A DNA stretch of 10,007 nt from a bacterium (GTDB lineage Bacteria > Hydrogenedentota > Hydrogenedentia > Hydrogenedentiales > SLHB01): assembly GCA_024231375.1 (NCBI GenBank), contig JAAEQP010001080.1, positions 1 through 10,007 of the forward strand, written 5' to 3'. The position numbers were made by a program, and so were the translations under genes. How positions within the stretch are numbered: position 1 is the stretch's first letter; each line of letters begins with the position of its first letter. Below, piece by piece: positions 8,193 through 10,007 of this stretch. Below the pieces are notes generated by a model. That model searched no databases. It saw only the letters and a list, made by a program, of their open reading frames with translations, and was not told where the DNA came from.

Positions 8193-9251
8193 CTATCCTT
8201 CGAACAACGGCCCCAGCCGGTCGTGGGCTTCCCGCAACATCTTGGCGGTCGACTCCCAGTCGAGGCACGGGTCCGTGATGCTCAATCCGTACTCCGGCAC
8301 GGCCCCGTTCTTGGGCACCTCCTGCCGTCCACCCTCCAGATTACTTTCTATCATCACCCCGATCAATGATTGCGTGCCGTCCAACCGCTGCTGAATCACG
8401 TGCCGCAGCACCTTTCCCTGGCGTTCCGGCCGTTTGCCGCAATTCTCGTGGCTGCAATCCACCAGGATCAAGGGGGTTAAGCCCGCTTCTTCCAGGGCCT
8501 CCTCGGCTTCCGACACGCTCACGACATCGTAATTCGGTCGTCCGCCGCCTCCGCGTAAGATGATGTGACCCCATGGGTTACCGCGTGTCTCCAGAACGCA
8601 CGTCTGCCCTTCGCCGTCGATGCCCAGAAAATGGTGAGGATGGCACGCCGAAAGTAGGGCGTTGATCGCCGACGTCAGGTTGCCGTCCGTGCCGTTCTTG
8701 AATCCCACGGGCATGGAAAGGCCGCTCGCCATCTCCCGGTGGGTCTGGGATTCCGTGGTCCGCGCGCCGATGGAGGCCGTGGTGATGAGGTCGGCGATAT
8801 ACTGCGGCACGATGGGCTCCAGCATTTCTGTTGCGGCTGGCAGGCCCATCTCGGCGATCGCCATGAGGATTTCGCGGGCTTTGTGGAGTCCGGCGTTCAG
8901 ATCGTAGCTACCATCCAGGTAGGGGTCATTGATCAACCCTTTCCACCCGGTCGTGGTACGCGGCTTCTCGAAATACGTGCGCATCACCACAAAGAGCCGG
9001 TCGCCGATTTCCTCGCTCAACGCCTTCAACCGTGCCGCATAGTCCAGCGCCGCCTTCGAATCGTGGATCGAACACGGCCCAACCACCGCCAGAAACCGCG
9101 GATCCTCGCGGTTCAGGATTCTATGCACCACCTCGCGGCCCGAAACCACCGTCTCGCGCGCCGCCTCCGTAATCGGCAACGACTGCTTGATCACCCTCGG
9201 CGTGACCAACGCCTTCACCGACCCAACATTGATGTTCTCTAAGCGTTCCAC
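8193..9251 (-). CDS. 3-deoxy-7-phosphoheptulonate (DAHP) synthase, class I AroF/AroG/AroH type
   Basis: Cytoplasmic enzyme condensing phosphoenolpyruvate and erythrose 4-phosphate to DAHP, the first step of the shikimate pathway to aromatic amino acids. At 352 residues it matches E. coli AroG (350). The class I alpha landmarks are all visible: VGPCSIHD with the metal Cys (C60), MRTYFEKPRTTTGWKGLINDP (90-110), GARTTESQTHRE (162-173), GFKNGTDG with the Schiff-type Lys (K185), metal ligands H268 (DCSHEN), E302 (MIESN) and D327 (ITDPC). The extended N-terminus with DPRFLAVVGPC belongs to the feedback-regulated form. FLGI at 208-211 and CSHEN resemble the tyrosine-sensitive AroF rather than AroG (FLSV). 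The start is GTG at 9251 with GAGAG just upstream. It is the first gene of the minus-strand cluster, with a candidate promoter and operator-like palindrome about 55-85 nt upstream. Confidence 0.96.
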   Translation of the reverse strand: MERLENINVGSVKALVTPRVIKQSLPITEAARETVVSGREVVHRILNREDPRFLAVVGPCSIHDSKAALDYAARLKALSEEIGDRLFVVMRTYFEKPRTTTGWKGLINDPYLDGSYDLNAGLHKAREILMAIAEMGLPAATEMLEPIVPQYIADLITTASIGARTTESQTHREMASGLSMPVGFKNGTDGNLTSAINALLSACHPHHFLGIDGEGQTCVLETRGNPWGHIILRGGGGRPNYDVVSVSEAEEALEEAGLTPLILVDCSHENCGKRPERQGKVLRHVIQQRLDGTQSLIGVMIESNLEGGRQEVPKNGAVPEYGLSITDPCLDWESTAKMLREAHDRLGPLFEG

Positions 9252-9306
9252 TGTATCTCTCAGAATCCAATCGGACCCGGTTTTCGCCCACTACCCGAAA
9301 GGCCCC

Positions 9307-9336
9307 ATTAAACCAAGATCGCGGCGCGATCTTCAA
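9307..9336 (-). promoter_or_regulatory. Candidate promoter for the DAHP synthase operon
   Basis: On the minus strand TTGAAG (9336-9331) and TTTAAT (9312-9307) are separated by 18 nt, matching the sigma70 consensus at 4/6 and 5/6. Predicted transcription would start near 9300, giving a leader of about 50 nt before the GTG at 9251. It is the only convincing promoter-like pair I found upstream of this gene. Confidence 0.5.
9315..9333. promoter_or_regulatory. Perfect 19-bp palindrome (9-bp arms, 1-nt centre), operator-like
   Basis: AAGATCGCGGCGCGATCTT is a perfect inverted repeat around a central G. It overlaps the end of the candidate -35 hexamer and fills most of the -35/-10 spacer of the DAHP synthase promoter, the classic place for a repressor site. 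It does not match the TyrR (TGTAAA-N6-TTTACA) or TrpR operators. As RNA it could form an 8-bp stem with a 3-nt loop, but it would lie upstream of the predicted transcript start and no T-run follows on either strand. Confidence 0.55.
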
Positions 9337-9350
9337 GGGAACCACGGAAA

Positions 9351-9362
9351 TTGGTCGACCAA
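9351..9362. repeat. Perfect 12-bp palindrome
   Basis: TTGGTCGACCAA is a perfect palindrome about 15 bp upstream of the candidate -35 of the DAHP synthase promoter. It may be a second protein-binding site or chance; there is no half-site match to the 19-bp palindrome next to it. Confidence 0.35.
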
Positions 9363-9435
9363 GAGAGGGGGATGTGGAGATTGATGGAGATTAGGGGACA
9401 GGGACAGACCCGAAGCCTGTTCCGACCGGTTGGCA

Positions 9436-9455
9436 GGATGGGCCGGATGGGATGG
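9436..9455. repeat. Short imperfect direct repeats of GGATGGG
   Basis: GGATGGG occurs at 9436-9442 and 9445-9451, and GGATGG again at 9450-9455. They lie directly before the structured repeat and may be its flank. No function can be assigned. Confidence 0.4.
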
Positions 9456-9463
9456 TCCCGCGA

Positions 9464-9569
9464 GTCCCGGAGGGACGGCCCGAAGATAGCCCAGGATGGA
9501 GCGAAGCGGAATCCAGGGTTCCCGGCGGCACAAGAGAAGTCCCGTAGGGACGACGGAACCCTTCGGGCC
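9464..9569. repeat. Structured intergenic repeat element able to fold as a three-way junction
   Basis: GGCCCGAAG (9477-9485) and CTTCGGGCC (9561-9569) are perfect 9-bp inverted arms. Between them lie two further hairpins. One, at 9488-9520, pairs AGCCCAGGAT with ATCCAGGGTT (one A-A mismatch, one G-T pair) and is capped by GCGAAGC. The other, at 9539-9551, is GTCCC-GTA-GGGAC. A second copy of that unit, GTCCC-GGA-GGGAC, sits just outside at 9464-9476. The arrangement looks like a dispersed REP/MITE-like intergenic element; I recall similar GTCCCGTAGGGACG-type repeats in many copies in some bacterial genomes, but copy number here is unknown. No coding sequence is credible in it. A transposase is not present in the window. 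Confidence 0.6.
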
Positions 9570-9645
9570 TCCATCGGTCGTGGGACGCGGCGCGCAGGCT
9601 TGCTCACGCTTAGGAGTTCTTCTGTGCCATTGACATAGAGAGTAC

Positions 9646-9674
9646 TTGACAGGATCGATATCCTTTGGTAGTTT
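9646..9674 (+). promoter_or_regulatory. Candidate promoter for the plus-strand secreted-protein gene
   Basis: A perfect TTGACA (9646-9651) is followed after 17 nt by TAGTTT (9669-9674), a weak -10 (3/6). A second perfect TTGACA lies 16 bp upstream at 9630-9635 without a good -10. The local drop in GC supports a promoter. Inside the spacer AGGAT-CGAT-ATCCT (9651-9664) is an inverted repeat with 5-bp arms, a possible operator. The predicted leader to the ATG at 9815 is about 134 nt, G-rich, with only a weak GGAAG/CTTCC hairpin (9697-9712) visible. Confidence 0.45.
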
Positions 9675-9814
9675 GAATATGTTGGTAGTAGTAGGGGGAA
9701 GGGGCTTCTTCCACTCCTCGGGGGGAGACGGGACGCGGTCGGTCCACCTTCACTTCCGCACGCTCGATCCGGACAGCAGTACCTTGTGGCGTCTCTTAAC
9801 GGGAGGAATGCAAG

Positions 9815-10007
9815 ATGTACGACCGGCGATTCGGTTTTCACCCCATTCTCAGGTTCCTGGCGTTGTTCACGGTTCTCACCTTCTTTCCCACGGCCGCGGG
9901 TGCTGGCAATCTGGTCTTGGCGGCCGCCAAGGGCGAGCAGGTGGCCAAGCGGAACGTTGCCCCGGATGAGAAGGTGCACTTCCATGCGCCTGGACGGGCG
10001 GTCGAGA
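9815..10007 (+). CDS. Start of an exported protein of unknown family (3' end cut by window edge)
   Basis: A new plus-strand gene begins at ATG 9815, with a strong ribosome binding site GGGAGGA (9801-9807) 7 nt upstream. Sixty-four codons are visible. The N-terminus is a clear Sec signal peptide: basic MYDRR, hydrophobic ILRFLALFTVLTFF, then PTAAGA with likely cleavage after A30. The first mature residues (GNLVLAAAKGEQVAKRNVAP, then DEKVHFHAPGR) are hydrophilic and not enough for me to recognise a family. RRFGF does not fit a Tat motif, and there is no lipobox. The gene is divergent from the DAHP synthase cluster and separated from it by 563 bp of regulatory and repeat sequence. An overlapping ATG at 9808 opens another frame that stops at 9969 and is discarded. 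Confidence 0.75.
   Translation, partial: MYDRRFGFHPILRFLALFTVLTFFPTAAGAGNLVLAAAKGEQVAKRNVAPDEKVHFHAPGRAVE

Noticed and set aside
7320..8369. 349-codon plus-strand open frame spanning the hydrolase and the end of DAHP synthase
   Set aside because: Antisense shadow crossing two real genes, with no family motif and His/Arg-rich composition typical of complementary frames.
9307..9362. TyrR box or TrpR operator upstream of DAHP synthase
   Set aside because: Neither the 19-bp nor the 12-bp palindrome matches TGTAAA-N6-TTTACA or the CTAG-centred TrpR site.
9390..9620. CRISPR array or tRNA in the repeat-rich intergenic region
   Set aside because: There are only two GTCCC units with unequal surroundings and no regular spacers, and no cloverleaf with a T-loop or anticodon arm can be drawn.
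9351..9638. 95-codon plus-strand open frame over the repeat
   Set aside because: TTG start without a ribosome binding site; the translation simply reads the hairpin repeats.
9815..9850. Twin-arginine export signal in MYDRRFGF
   Set aside because: The residues after RR do not fit RRxFLK, and the hydrophobic core is strong, as in Sec signals.
9308..9985. 225-codon minus-strand open frame across the intergenic region
   Set aside because: It runs through the palindromes, the structured repeat and the promoter of the plus-strand gene, and is antisense to its signal peptide. It has no ribosome binding site I trust; the protein is a translation of repeat sequence.

Overview
The window is GC-rich bacterial DNA carrying one long minus-strand gene cluster and the start of a divergent plus-strand gene at the right edge. 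Exported substrate-binding proteins with signal peptidase I sites and no usable lipobox point to a Gram-negative-type envelope. I cannot place the organism securely. Long (about 630-640 residue) family 5 binding proteins, a dipeptide permease with a large extracytoplasmic insertion and abundant GTCCC-type intergenic repeats would suit a Planctomycetes/Hydrogenedentes/Deltaproteobacteria-like genome, but that is only an impression.

Layout, in transcription order on the minus strand (right to left). A class I DAHP synthase (9251-8193) is followed by a PhnP-like metallo-beta-lactamase-fold hydrolase (8159-7299). Then come two tandem, clearly paralogous oligopeptide-type solute-binding proteins (7201-5279 and 5151-3262), an OppB/DppB-type permease (3221-2232), an OppC/DppC-type permease with an unusually long loop (2228-981), and an OppD/DppD-type ATPase (953-1) cut by the left edge. 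Gaps from OppB onward are 3-27 nt, so the transporter genes are co-transcribed and probably translationally coupled. The 97-nt and 127-nt gaps around the first binding protein leave room for an internal promoter, and a candidate lies just upstream of the second binding protein.

The 563-bp region between the divergent starts (9252-9814) is the most structured part. It holds a candidate promoter for DAHP synthase with a perfect 19-bp palindrome lying in the -35/spacer region like an operator, then a 12-bp palindrome. Next is a roughly 106-nt element that can fold into a three-way junction (9-bp closing stem, a 33-nt hairpin and a GTCCC/GGGAC hairpin). Last is a TTGACA promoter with a small palindrome in its spacer, which reads toward a secreted protein of unknown family starting at 9815.

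Functionally, the transporter genes should form a high-affinity peptide (or other oligomeric solute) importer with two alternative binding proteins. DAHP synthase opens the shikimate pathway, and the hydrolase's substrate is unknown. Their linkage to the importer may be simple adjacency. I see no RNA genes, CRISPR arrays, complete insertion sequences or phage genes. No clearly new system is evident; the best leads are the operator-like palindrome, the structured repeat and the duplicated binding-protein arrangement.
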